From CAYJCL01 sp964370475 (GTDB taxonomy: Bacteria > Bacillota_I > Bacilli_A > RF39 > UBA660), in the NCBI GenBank assembly GCA_964370475.1, contig CAYJJI010000009.1:1-46342 (forward strand): a stretch of 46,342 bases of DNA, given 5' to 3'. The position numbers and the translations under genes are program-made. Below are positions 23,808 to 31,422 of this stretch, in pieces. Every line of letters starts with the position of its first letter. Within the stretch, counting starts at the first letter, position 1. The notes beneath the pieces are model-generated. The model was not told the origin of the DNA and did not search any database. It worked only from the letters and a program-made list of their open reading frames with translations.

Positions 23808-25211
23808 ATGCAATTACCAAACATGATAGAAGCAAAAATAAGAACTAATAACGAAGTAGAATATGTAAAACATAACAATAAAGATAATTTAATATATAGC
23901 GGAAAAAAATACCATATAAAAACATATGGTTGCCAAATGAACGTTCATGACTCAGAAGAAGTTGCAGCAAGATTAGAATCACTAGGTTTTGAGAAAACAG
24001 ATGATTACACAAAAAGTGACATAGTAATTTTAAATACTTGCGCAATAAGAGAAAACGCACATGATAAAGTTTTCGGATTCCTAGGTAGATGTAAACATTT
24101 AAAAAAAGAAAAACCAGATCTTATAGTAGGAATATGTGGATGTATGGCTCAAGAAGAGCACGTTACCGAAGAAATTCTAAAAAAATATCCATATGTAAAT
24201 ATAGTTTTTGGAACTCATAACATTCATGAGTTAAATACAATGTTAGAAGATGCAATCGACAAACAAAACATAAGTGTATATAGTTATGAAGGTAAAGTAT
24301 TTGAAAATATTCCTTACAAAAGAGATTCAACTATTAAAGCTTGGGTTAACATCCAATATGGATGTGATAAATTTTGTACTTATTGTATAGTACCGTATAC
24401 AAGAGGGAAACAAAGAAGTAGAAAATCAGATGAAATAATAAAAGAAGTAGAAAAACTAAAAGAAAATGGATATCTTGAAGTAACATTACTAGGTCAAAAT
24501 GTTAATGCTTACGGAAAAGACTTAGAATCAGAAATCAGTTTTGCCGACTTACTAGAAAAAGTAGCCAAAATAGGAATCCCACGTATTAGATTTGTTACAT
24601 CGCATCCTTGGGATTTTACAGATGAAACGATAAATACAATCGCAAAATATAACAATATAATGCCACACATTCATCTTCCACTGCAAAGCGGAAGTAGTAA
24701 AATATTAAAATTAATGGGTAGAAGTTATACAAAAGACGAATACTTGAAACTGTTTAACAAAATAAAGAAAACTATCCCAAATGTAGCAATAACTACTGAC
24801 ATTATAGTAGCGTTTCCAGGAGAAAATGAATTAGATTTCTCTCATACATTAGATGTAGTTAACGAATGCGCTTTTGATTCAGCATTCACATTTATATTCT
24901 CTCCAAGAGTAGGAACGCCAGCTGCAAAACTGGAAAATAATATTCCAGAAGAAGAAAAGAACAAACGTTTACAAGAACTAAATAAATTAATAAATAATTA
25001 TTCTTTAAAAAACAATCAACGTCATTTAAATAAAGAAGTAAAAGTATTAGTTGAAGGAATATCGGATAAAAATAACGAAAACGTTTATGGTTATTCAGAA
25101 GATATGAAATTAGTAAATTTAAAAGGTTCGAAAGAATTAATTGGAAAAATAGTAAATGTTAATATTACTGATGCCAAAAGTTTTTCGTTATACGGTAAAA
25201 TAAAAGATTAA
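23808..25211 (+). CDS. miaB: tRNA-2-methylthio-N6-isopentenyladenosine synthase MiaB
   Basis: A 467-residue radical-SAM methylthiotransferase modifying A37 of tRNAs. The N-terminal cluster Cys are C42 (TYGCQMNVHDSE), C78 (NTCAIRENA) and C112 (GICGCMAQEE). The radical-SAM C-x3-C-x2-C is C186/C190/C193 (GCDKFCTYCIVPYTRG), and the C-terminal ~65 residues form a TRAM domain. QMN-x-x-DSE and CAIRENA favour MiaB over MtaB or RimO. A ~35-residue leader precedes the first strand, as in Bacillus-type MiaB. Its stop overlaps the stop of the convergent gerAB by 4 nt. Confidence 0.96.
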   Translation: MQLPNMIEAKIRTNNEVEYVKHNNKDNLIYSGKKYHIKTYGCQMNVHDSEEVAARLESLGFEKTDDYTKSDIVILNTCAIRENAHDKVFGFLGRCKHLKKEKPDLIVGICGCMAQEEHVTEEILKKYPYVNIVFGTHNIHELNTMLEDAIDKQNISVYSYEGKVFENIPYKRDSTIKAWVNIQYGCDKFCTYCIVPYTRGKQRSRKSDEIIKEVEKLKENGYLEVTLLGQNVNAYGKDLESEISFADLLEKVAKIGIPRIRFVTSHPWDFTDETINTIAKYNNIMPHIHLPLQSGSSKILKLMGRSYTKDEYLKLFNKIKKTIPNVAITTDIIVAFPGENELDFSHTLDVVNECAFDSAFTFIFSPRVGTPAAKLENNIPEEEKNKRLQELNKLINNYSLKNNQRHLNKEVKVLVEGISDKNNENVYGYSEDMKLVNLKGSKELIGKIVNVNITDAKSFSLYGKIKD

Positions 25212-25233
25212 GAATTATTTCTTAATCTTTTTT
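25202..25233. terminator. Bidirectional terminator between miaB and ger operon
   Basis: A 13-bp perfect stem, AAAAGATTAAGAA / TTCTTAATCTTTT, with loop TTAT. It serves both convergent stops and has a long T tract on the plus strand. Confidence 0.88.
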
Positions 25234-26269
25234 TAATACTCAAATATAAACTTATCATAGATAAAATAAGTAATATCAATATAATGATATAAGAGTCATT
25301 ATACAAAAATAATACTATTGAATAATTAGGATAAATAAAGAATACAAAGAAAGTACAAATAACACCCATAAAAAATAAATTCCACCATTTATTAACAAAC
25401 TTATTTTTAGTAAATGATTTAACTAAATCAGATATAAAATTAATCAATAAAAATCCTAAAATAATATTATCTATAATAAAAGCAATCATTAATATATTTT
25501 CTATATTAGCAATAAAATTTAATATATTAATCTTTTTCATGATCATATATTCTGGGTATCTAAATACACCAGCTAAAGGAAACCCAATAACTACTGTAAT
25601 TAAAAATAGAGTAATTAAAATAGTACCACTACCAATTAAATACCCTTTAATAGCTTTCTTACTATCAAAGTTTTTATTTTTAAAATTAAGCAAAACTAGA
25701 CAAGGTGCAGCGGTATATACAAAATACATTAAACTAGACTTAATTATATCAATAAAAGAAGCATTCAAATAAGGTTTAAGATTATCTAAATTATAACTAA
25801 ATCCATAACTAAGAGTTTGAAATATAAATATGGCTAAACATAAAGGGAATAATAATTCAGAAGCTCTAACAAAAGGCACTACACCTTTTTTTAGAGCATA
25901 AAATATTACTAAATAGATTGCTAAAGAATTAAAAATAACTGGAGTGTTTGTTAAATAAAAAGATTTACTTAGTACAGAGACGATTGTAATGATATTTAAG
26001 AATAACAACATCGAAGTAAATATCATAAACAATCTAGTAAAGAAACTACTTTTACTAGAGTCTAAATATTCTACAATAGTTTTATCACCCTTTAATTCAA
26101 TTATCTTATATAAAAACAAACAAAATATAAACCCTAAAATAAATCCAATTAAAGCACTAAAAGGTGTAGCTGTATCAGAAATACCACAAATACTAGATAT
26201 TCCAAATCCTAAAAATAAAGGTCTTACTACATAGTATTGTAATATCATAAACTGCCTATTAGTAATCAT
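25208..26269 (-). CDS. gerAB: Spore germinant receptor B subunit (GerAB family)
   Basis: A 353-residue integral membrane protein of the APC-like endospore germination permease family, the ligand-binding B subunit of GerA-type receptors in the spore inner membrane. About ten hydrophobic segments run through the sequence, and the N-terminus (TNRQFMILQYYVVRP) and PCLVLLNFKNK region are in keeping with the family. It is the third gene of the minus-strand gerAA-AC-AB operon and overlaps gerAC by 4 nt. Confidence 0.88.
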   Translation of the reverse strand: MITNRQFMILQYYVVRPLFLGFGISSICGISDTATPFSALIGFILGFIFCLFLYKIIELKGDKTIVEYLDSSKSSFFTRLFMIFTSMLLFLNIITIVSVLSKSFYLTNTPVIFNSLAIYLVIFYALKKGVVPFVRASELLFPLCLAIFIFQTLSYGFSYNLDNLKPYLNASFIDIIKSSLMYFVYTAAPCLVLLNFKNKNFDSKKAIKGYLIGSGTILITLFLITVVIGFPLAGVFRYPEYMIMKKINILNFIANIENILMIAFIIDNIILGFLLINFISDLVKSFTKNKFVNKWWNLFFMGVICTFFVFFIYPNYSIVLFLYNDSYIIILILLILSMISLYLSIKKRLRNNS

Positions 26270-27318
26270 CTAATCACCTCAAACAAAAATCCATTTTTAT
26301 TAATTTTTATATCAACGTTAACATCGTACAAAGTATCCAAAAAAACATCATCATAGTAATTATCAGGATTATCTCTATATATTAAATCTCCAAATCCCAA
26401 AATATCAGTATTATAATCTTTTAAAAGTTCTACTAATTCTATGACTTCCTCTTTAACTAAGTCACTAAATTTTTCACTTAATTCTATAAATATTTCATCA
26501 TCTCTCAAATTTTCTTCATCTTTCAACTCTTTAATAGTTCCTTTAGTTTCAACATTTATTTTAATCTTTCCATCATCGATTGTTAAATCACTCTTAATAT
26601 CATTTAATATAACACCAATTCCATCGTCTTCAAAAGATAACTGCTTAAATCTTCCACTAAGTAAATTGATAACTTCGCTATGTTCATCATCCAAAATAGA
26701 AACAAAAGAACTATCATTAAAAATCCCTATATTCTCAATAGTAATTTCTTCCTCAATAATAGAAACAGTTAATAAAGAAATATCAACTCCCTCTTTTAAA
26801 TACAAATTAACTAAGTCATCAAATCTTAAATAACTAGAACTAGTAATATTGTTAATGTGACTAACTATCCCAGCAGATACAATAGGTTCATCAGGAGTCT
26901 TAATCTTAAGTAACTCATTAGCACTAATATCTTTAACTAAAACTGCATAAAAAGCATTATTTAAGCGACTTTCTCTTAACATAGAATCCATTATACTAGA
27001 TAAATCTTCTCTAGCAGCATCCTCACTCATAATAATTAATTGTGTTTGATAAAGATAAGGTACTTGATCTAACTTTCTTAAAGCATTTTCATAAGCTAGA
27101 TAAAAACTACTACCAGTACCTTCATATAATAAAGTTCTTTCTTCATACTCGCTTGATGCCTCAGGAGAAACAGATGTATTAATAACCTCTAAGGTAACAG
27201 TGTACTCCTCATCATAATCAACTCCTATACCACTAATCAAAGATAACTGATTTAACTCTTTATAATCATAACACCCAGTTATAAAAAACATACTTAATAC
27301 TAATATTATCCATTTCAT
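26266..27318 (-). CDS. gerAC: Spore germinant receptor C subunit, lipoprotein (GerAC family)
   Basis: A 350-residue lipoprotein with a signal peptide and lipobox FFITGC (Cys16 as lipidation site). The characteristic GerAC opening GCYDYKELNQLSLISGIGVDY follows. The C-terminal domain has the family pattern of helices and strands ending in NVDIKINKNGFLFEV. Maturation by diacylglyceryl transferase and signal peptidase II is expected. It overlaps gerAA by 4 nt and gerAB by 4 nt, so the three subunits are made from one transcript in the order A-C-B. Confidence 0.9.
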   Translation of the reverse strand: MKWIILVLSMFFITGCYDYKELNQLSLISGIGVDYDEEYTVTLEVINTSVSPEASSEYEERTLLYEGTGSSFYLAYENALRKLDQVPYLYQTQLIIMSEDAAREDLSSIMDSMLRESRLNNAFYAVLVKDISANELLKIKTPDEPIVSAGIVSHINNITSSSYLRFDDLVNLYLKEGVDISLLTVSIIEEEITIENIGIFNDSSFVSILDDEHSEVINLLSGRFKQLSFEDDGIGVILNDIKSDLTIDDGKIKINVETKGTIKELKDEENLRDDEIFIELSEKFSDLVKEEVIELVELLKDYNTDILGFGDLIYRDNPDNYYDDVFLDTLYDVNVDIKINKNGFLFEVIR

Positions 27319-28703
27319 ATATCCCTCTTCTTAGTCTTATTATTAGATAAAAATTTACTTCTATACTTATCTTTGACAAAAGTATTTTTAAATAATATCT
27401 TACCTGCATAAACCTTATCAAAAGGAGCTAAAGGATAAGTATAAGGTCTTCCAAAAGATTCAATACTACTTAAATGAATCAAGAACATAAATCCAATAAC
27501 AATAACTCCAAACAACCCAGATATAGCAGCTACAAATAAAAATAAAAATCTAAATAAACGTAAACTATTAATTAACTCCATATCAGTAAATATTAAAGAA
27601 GATATAAAAGAAACAGCTACTACTATAATCATAATAGGAGATACAATTCCTGCACTTACTGAAGCGTTACCAAGTATTAAAGCTCCCAATATAGAAACAG
27701 ATGATCCAAAAGTAGAAGGGAATCTTATATCACTTTCTCTTAAAATTTCACTTAAAAACAACATCAAAAAGCATTCAATAGCAGCAGGGAAAGGAACTAT
27801 ACTTCTTTGTTGAGAAAAACTAACTAATAAAGAAAAAGGAATAGTCTCTTGATTATAATTAATTAACGCTATATATATAGCTGGAGCCATAATAGTAATT
27901 AATAAACAAAAAAACCTAATAATCTTTATCACATTAACGTTAAGATTTTTATTATAATCATCTACTTGAGGATTAATAAAATCAAAGAAAAAAGTAGGTA
28001 ATACTATCATAAATGGGGAATTATCAACTGCTATAGCAATCTTACCGTCTAATAAATCATTAGCAACTCTATCAGGTCTTTCGACTTCCATAACTGTTGG
28101 TAAAGGTGTTTTGTTTTCAAAAGCAATTACTTGAGCTATATTACCGCTATCTAAAATACCGTCTAAATCAATAGATTTTAATTTTTTCTTAACAGATTCA
28201 ACTAATTTCAAATCACATATATCATTAAGATATAATACACTAACTTTAGTTAGTGTTTTACGTCCAATAAAAAAATCATCATTGCATAACTTACTAGATT
28301 TAACACGTCTTTTAACTAAACCAACATTCATTTGAATATTTTCAGTAAAAGCATCTTTTGGACCTAAAATGGATTGCTGAGTTTGTGGAGTAGATACTGC
28401 TCTAAATAAAACTGCTCTAGTTTCAACAGCATAAATAGATTCTTTATGAATAATTAAAGTAAATCCATTAACTAAGAAAAATTCACATTTATCATAACTA
28501 TCTACAACCTTAGTATTAGGACCTGCTATTAAATCATTTAAATTCCTCTTGAAATCTTTAAGCATTAATACTTTAAGTACATAGTCATTAACTTTATCAC
28601 CGCTATTAGCACTCTCTAAAAAAACAACATCTACAGATTTAATTTTTTTAATAATTAAATCACTACTGTTATTAAACTCTTTCTTAATTTTATCTACTAT
28701 CAT
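27315..28703 (-). CDS. gerAA: Spore germinant receptor A subunit (GerAA family)
   Basis: A 462-residue GerAA/SpoVAF-type protein. A large soluble N-terminal region begins NNSSDLIIKKI and includes SILGPKDAFTENIQMNVGLV (about 123-142; relatives often have RGPREGF). A C-terminal membrane half of about four to five helices begins near residue 245 and includes SQQRSIVPFPAAIECFLMLF. The ATG at 28703 is preferred to a TTG immediately upstream, with GGTG as ribosome binding site. It is the first gene of the operon. An intact A/B/C set strongly implies a spore-forming organism. Confidence 0.92.
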   Translation of the reverse strand: MIVDKIKKEFNNSSDLIIKKIKSVDVVFLESANSGDKVNDYVLKVLMLKDFKRNLNDLIAGPNTKVVDSYDKCEFFLVNGFTLIIHKESIYAVETRAVLFRAVSTPQTQQSILGPKDAFTENIQMNVGLVKRRVKSSKLCNDDFFIGRKTLTKVSVLYLNDICDLKLVESVKKKLKSIDLDGILDSGNIAQVIAFENKTPLPTVMEVERPDRVANDLLDGKIAIAVDNSPFMIVLPTFFFDFINPQVDDYNKNLNVNVIKIIRFFCLLITIMAPAIYIALINYNQETIPFSLLVSFSQQRSIVPFPAAIECFLMLFLSEILRESDIRFPSTFGSSVSILGALILGNASVSAGIVSPIMIIVVAVSFISSLIFTDMELINSLRLFRFLFLFVAAISGLFGVIVIGFMFLIHLSSIESFGRPYTYPLAPFDKVYAGKILFKNTFVKDKYRSKFLSNNKTKKRDI

Positions 28704-28717
28704 CAAATCACCACTAT

Positions 28718-28746
28718 TAGTATGAATAAAATAAAATAATTAATAC
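28718..28746 (-). promoter_or_regulatory. Possible forespore sigma-G-type promoter of the ger operon
   Basis: Reading the minus strand: GTATT (28746-28742), 17-nt spacer, CATACTA (28724-28718). CATACTA is the classic sigma-G/F -10 form, and GerA-type operons are sigma-G dependent in Bacillus (family knowledge). The -35 is only partial, and the predicted leader would be about 8-10 nt, close to the ribosome binding site. Confidence 0.35.
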
Positions 28747-28803
28747 TTTACAATTATTAACATCAAAATAAAAAATAAATAAAAAATAATATTTAGTTTA
28801 TAT

Positions 28804-28809
28804 TATACT
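28804..28809 (+). promoter_or_regulatory. Possible -10 box of the queuosine transporter gene
   Basis: TATACT lies 26 nt before the ATG at 28836. No convincing -35 is seen, and the 28707-28835 intergenic region is almost pure A/T. Confidence 0.3.
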
Positions 28810-28835
28810 TAGTATATAAACGAAAGGAGATACTT

Positions 28836-29471
28836 ATGAAAGATACAAGAAAAATATTTTTTATAATTTTACTAGCAACTTTATTAATATTTTCTAATAT
28901 ACTAGTAGCAAAAACAATAAATGTTCAACATTTAACTTTTGCAGGTAGTATATTAACGTATCCGTTTACTTTTTTATGCTCAGTAATATTGACAGAAATA
29001 TACGGTACAAAAACAGGTTATAAAACTGTATTATTTTCAGTAATAGCACAACTAGCACTATTATCCCTAGGAACAATAGTAGTTAACCTACCAAGCACTA
29101 CAGACGCAAAACTTGCATCGGATGCACTGAGGACTATTATAGCCCCAGTAGAAATGAACGGATTATATTTCCCAGATATCAAGATTTTAATAACATCGTT
29201 GGTAGCATTCACACTAGCACAAATAATTTGTATATTTATATATAATTATTTAGCTAAAAACATTTTCAAACCCATTGCTTGTGCAGTGACGATCCTAATG
29301 GCTATTATGATTGATTCTTTAATATTTATTCCTATAACAAACATAGGAGTAGAAAATGCGATAATAATTCCACAATTGCTAAATCAATTAATAATTGCAG
29401 TGCTAGCAACTTTTATATCAACGATAATATACTCATCAATTAACAAATTGCCAGAAGAATATATAGATTAG
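28836..29471 (+). CDS. Queuosine precursor transporter (VUT family, YhhQ-like)
   Basis: A 211-residue membrane protein with about six hydrophobic segments. The N-terminal NILVAKTINVQHLTFAGSIL followed by TYPFTFLCSVILTEIYGTKTGYK (about 40-62) is the signature of the vitamin-uptake-like (VUT) family, whose YhhQ/QPTR members import queuosine precursors. The end carries IPQLLNQLIIAVLATFI. The ribosome binding site is AAAGGAG. With queH elsewhere in the window it points to queuosine salvage plus final reduction. Its hairpin terminator follows at once. Confidence 0.85.
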   Translation: MKDTRKIFFIILLATLLIFSNILVAKTINVQHLTFAGSILTYPFTFLCSVILTEIYGTKTGYKTVLFSVIAQLALLSLGTIVVNLPSTTDAKLASDALRTIIAPVEMNGLYFPDIKILITSLVAFTLAQIICIFIYNYLAKNIFKPIACAVTILMAIMIDSLIFIPITNIGVENAIIIPQLLNQLIIAVLATFISTIIYSSINKLPEEYID

Positions 29472-29492
29472 AGTTTAAATAACTCTTTTTTA
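29470..29492 (+). terminator. Rho-independent terminator
   Basis: The stem AGAGTT / AACTCT with loop TAAAT is followed by six T residues. It overlaps the stop codon of the transporter gene. Confidence 0.75.
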
Positions 29493-29493
29493 T

Positions 29494-29502
29494 TGCTATA
29501 AT
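29494..29502 (+). promoter_or_regulatory. Extended -10 box for the methyltransferase gene
   Basis: TGC-TATAAT lies directly behind the upstream terminator and 19 nt before the ATG at 29522. Confidence 0.5.
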
Positions 29503-29521
29503 GAATGAAGGAGTGATTGCA

Positions 29522-30712
29522 ATGAAAGTTAAAATAGAAAGATTAGATGATTTTGGAAGAGGTATTTGTTTTATTGAAAATAAAATAACATTTGTAAAAA
29601 ATGCTTTAATCGGAGAAGAAGTAGAAGTAGAAATAAAGAAAGAATTTTCAAAATACAACGAAGCTGTAGTTAAAGAATATATAACAACAAGTGAATCAAG
29701 AATTGAAAATGACTGTCCATATTATAATCAATGTGGAGGTTGTCACTTAAGACATATGACTACCAAAGAAGAAGAAAGTTTTAAAACCAACAAAGTAAAA
29801 AATGTTATTAAAAAATTTGCGAAACTAGAAGTAGAACCAACTTATATATCAGTAAATGAAAACAATTATCGAAACAAAGTAAGTTTAAAAGTAAAAAATA
29901 AAGAAATAGGTTATTTTGCTGAAAAAACTCATCATTTAATTAAAATAGATAATTGTAAACTTATAGAAGAACAATTCAATAATATAATAAATAAATTATA
30001 TGAATTTAATATCATTAATGGTTCAATAATTATGAAAACTAATTACAACAAGGAAATAGTTATAATGATAAATACATTAGATACAATAACTATTCCAGAT
30101 AATTTAGAAGAATATAAAGTACTAGGAATAGTTTTAAATAAAAAAATAATAAAAGGAGAAGGAGATCTAGTTGATATAGTAAATAAAACTTACTATCAAG
30201 TAGGATATAATTCATTCTTTCAAATAAATAGAGATTTAACTACCAAATTGTTAGAAGATTTAAATGAGTCATTCTCACCATCAATAAATACATTAGATTT
30301 ATATTGTGGTGTAGGTACATTAGGGTTAAGCCTTCACAAAAAAATAAAAAATATCTATGGAATAGAACTGGTTAAATCAGCTATATATAATGCTTATAAA
30401 AATAGTAAAATAAACAAAATATATAACACATCATTTCATTTAGGAAGAGTAGAAGAAGTAATAAACAAAATAGATATAGATTTCGATTCAATAATAGTTG
30501 ATCCTCCAAGAGAAGGATTAGATAAAGTAACTATTCAAAAAATTTTAGAAATTAATCCAGAACAATTAATTTATATGTCTTGCGATGTTCATACACTTTC
30601 AAGAGATTTAAATATTCTTAAAGAAAAGTATGATATAAAAGATATCAAGTGTTACAATATGTTCCCAAGAACTTATCACGTTGAAAGTGTTTGTATATTA
30701 AAAAGAAAATAA
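29522..30712 (+). CDS. 23S rRNA (uracil-5-)-methyltransferase, RlmCD/RumA type
   Basis: A 396-residue SAM-dependent m5U methyltransferase. An N-terminal TRAM domain (about 1-50) is followed by cluster cysteines C65-x5-C71-x2-C74 (CPYYNQCGGCHLR) plus a later Cys in DNCKLIEE. The Rossmann core shows DLYCGVGTLGLSL, VDPPREGLDKV and the catalytic Cys in MSCDVHTLSRDL. The [4Fe-4S] form and size fit RlmCD/RlmD or the broader TrmA/RumA family; the exact target uridine cannot be told. The ATG at 29522 has AAGGAGTG in front, whereas an upstream in-frame ATG (29501) lies over the promoter. The next gene starts 10 nt downstream. Confidence 0.92.
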   Translation: MKVKIERLDDFGRGICFIENKITFVKNALIGEEVEVEIKKEFSKYNEAVVKEYITTSESRIENDCPYYNQCGGCHLRHMTTKEEESFKTNKVKNVIKKFAKLEVEPTYISVNENNYRNKVSLKVKNKEIGYFAEKTHHLIKIDNCKLIEEQFNNIINKLYEFNIINGSIIMKTNYNKEIVIMINTLDTITIPDNLEEYKVLGIVLNKKIIKGEGDLVDIVNKTYYQVGYNSFFQINRDLTTKLLEDLNESFSPSINTLDLYCGVGTLGLSLHKKIKNIYGIELVKSAIYNAYKNSKINKIYNTSFHLGRVEEVINKIDIDFDSIIVDPPREGLDKVTIQKILEINPEQLIYMSCDVHTLSRDLNILKEKYDIKDIKCYNMFPRTYHVESVCILKRK

Positions 30713-30722
30713 AGGAGAAATT

Positions 30723-31340
30723 ATGGAATTATTGGATATATATGATGAATCAGGAAATGAAATCGGAACAGAAGATAGAAAAATAGTACATCAAAAAGGA
30801 TTGTGGCATAAAACAGTTCACTGTTGGCTATACGATAAAGAAGGAAACGTTTTCTTTCAAAGAAGAGCAGACAGAAATACATTGTACACAACAGCATCTG
30901 GACATGTCTCAGCAGGTGAAACGTTAAAAGAAGCATTCGGAAGAGAAATAAAAGAAGAATTAGGAACAATAATTAATCATGAAGATGCTACATTTTGTTC
31001 AGTAGTGAATTTTCAAATGGATATAAAAATGAAAGATGGTTCACTTTTTAAAGACAGAGCATTCGCTAATATATATGTATACGAATATAATAAAGAATAT
31101 GACTTTAACTACGATCTTGATGAAATAAGTAGTTTAGTGAAAGTGAATGCCAAAGAAGTTTTAAATCTATTTAATAACGAAAAAGGAACTATAAAAGGTG
31201 AAGAAATATTTTGTAATGAAGGAATAACTTTTTCAACAAAAGAGATAGACTTTAGCGAATTTTTGGTTAACGAAGGAGAAACGGCACTTGGCAAATACAA
31301 AGATGTATTAAATAAAATAATAGAATTAACAAATAACTAA
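30723..31340 (+). CDS. NUDIX hydrolase, isopentenyl-diphosphate isomerase-like (YfcD type)
   Basis: A 205-residue NUDIX protein of the IPP-isomerase-like subgroup. It has an N-terminal LLDIYDESGNEIGTEDRKIV and GLWHKTVHCWLYD, then the NUDIX box G60-x5-E66-x7-R74-E75-I-K-E78-E79-L-G81. Most of these proteins are hydrolases of unknown substrate rather than true isomerases (family knowledge). AAAGGAG lies before the ATG. It is co-transcribed with the methyltransferase gene and closed by a hairpin. Confidence 0.88.
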   Translation: MELLDIYDESGNEIGTEDRKIVHQKGLWHKTVHCWLYDKEGNVFFQRRADRNTLYTTASGHVSAGETLKEAFGREIKEELGTIINHEDATFCSVVNFQMDIKMKDGSLFKDRAFANIYVYEYNKEYDFNYDLDEISSLVKVNAKEVLNLFNNEKGTIKGEEIFCNEGITFSTKEIDFSEFLVNEGETALGKYKDVLNKIIELTNN

Positions 31341-31359
31341 AGAGATTATTCTCTTTTTT
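31339..31359 (+). terminator. Rho-independent terminator
   Basis: AAAGAGA / TCTCTTT with loop TTAT, followed by T residues, at the stop codon of the NUDIX gene. Confidence 0.75.
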
Positions 31360-31392
31360 AATTTCTACTATATAGAAATGAAGTAAACTACA

Positions 31393-31401
31393 TGATATAA
31401 T
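31393..31401 (+). promoter_or_regulatory. Extended -10 box for the amidase gene
   Basis: TGA-TATAAT lies 21 nt before the ATG at 31423. Confidence 0.5.
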
Positions 31402-31422
31402 AATTGTAGAAAGAGAATTAAA

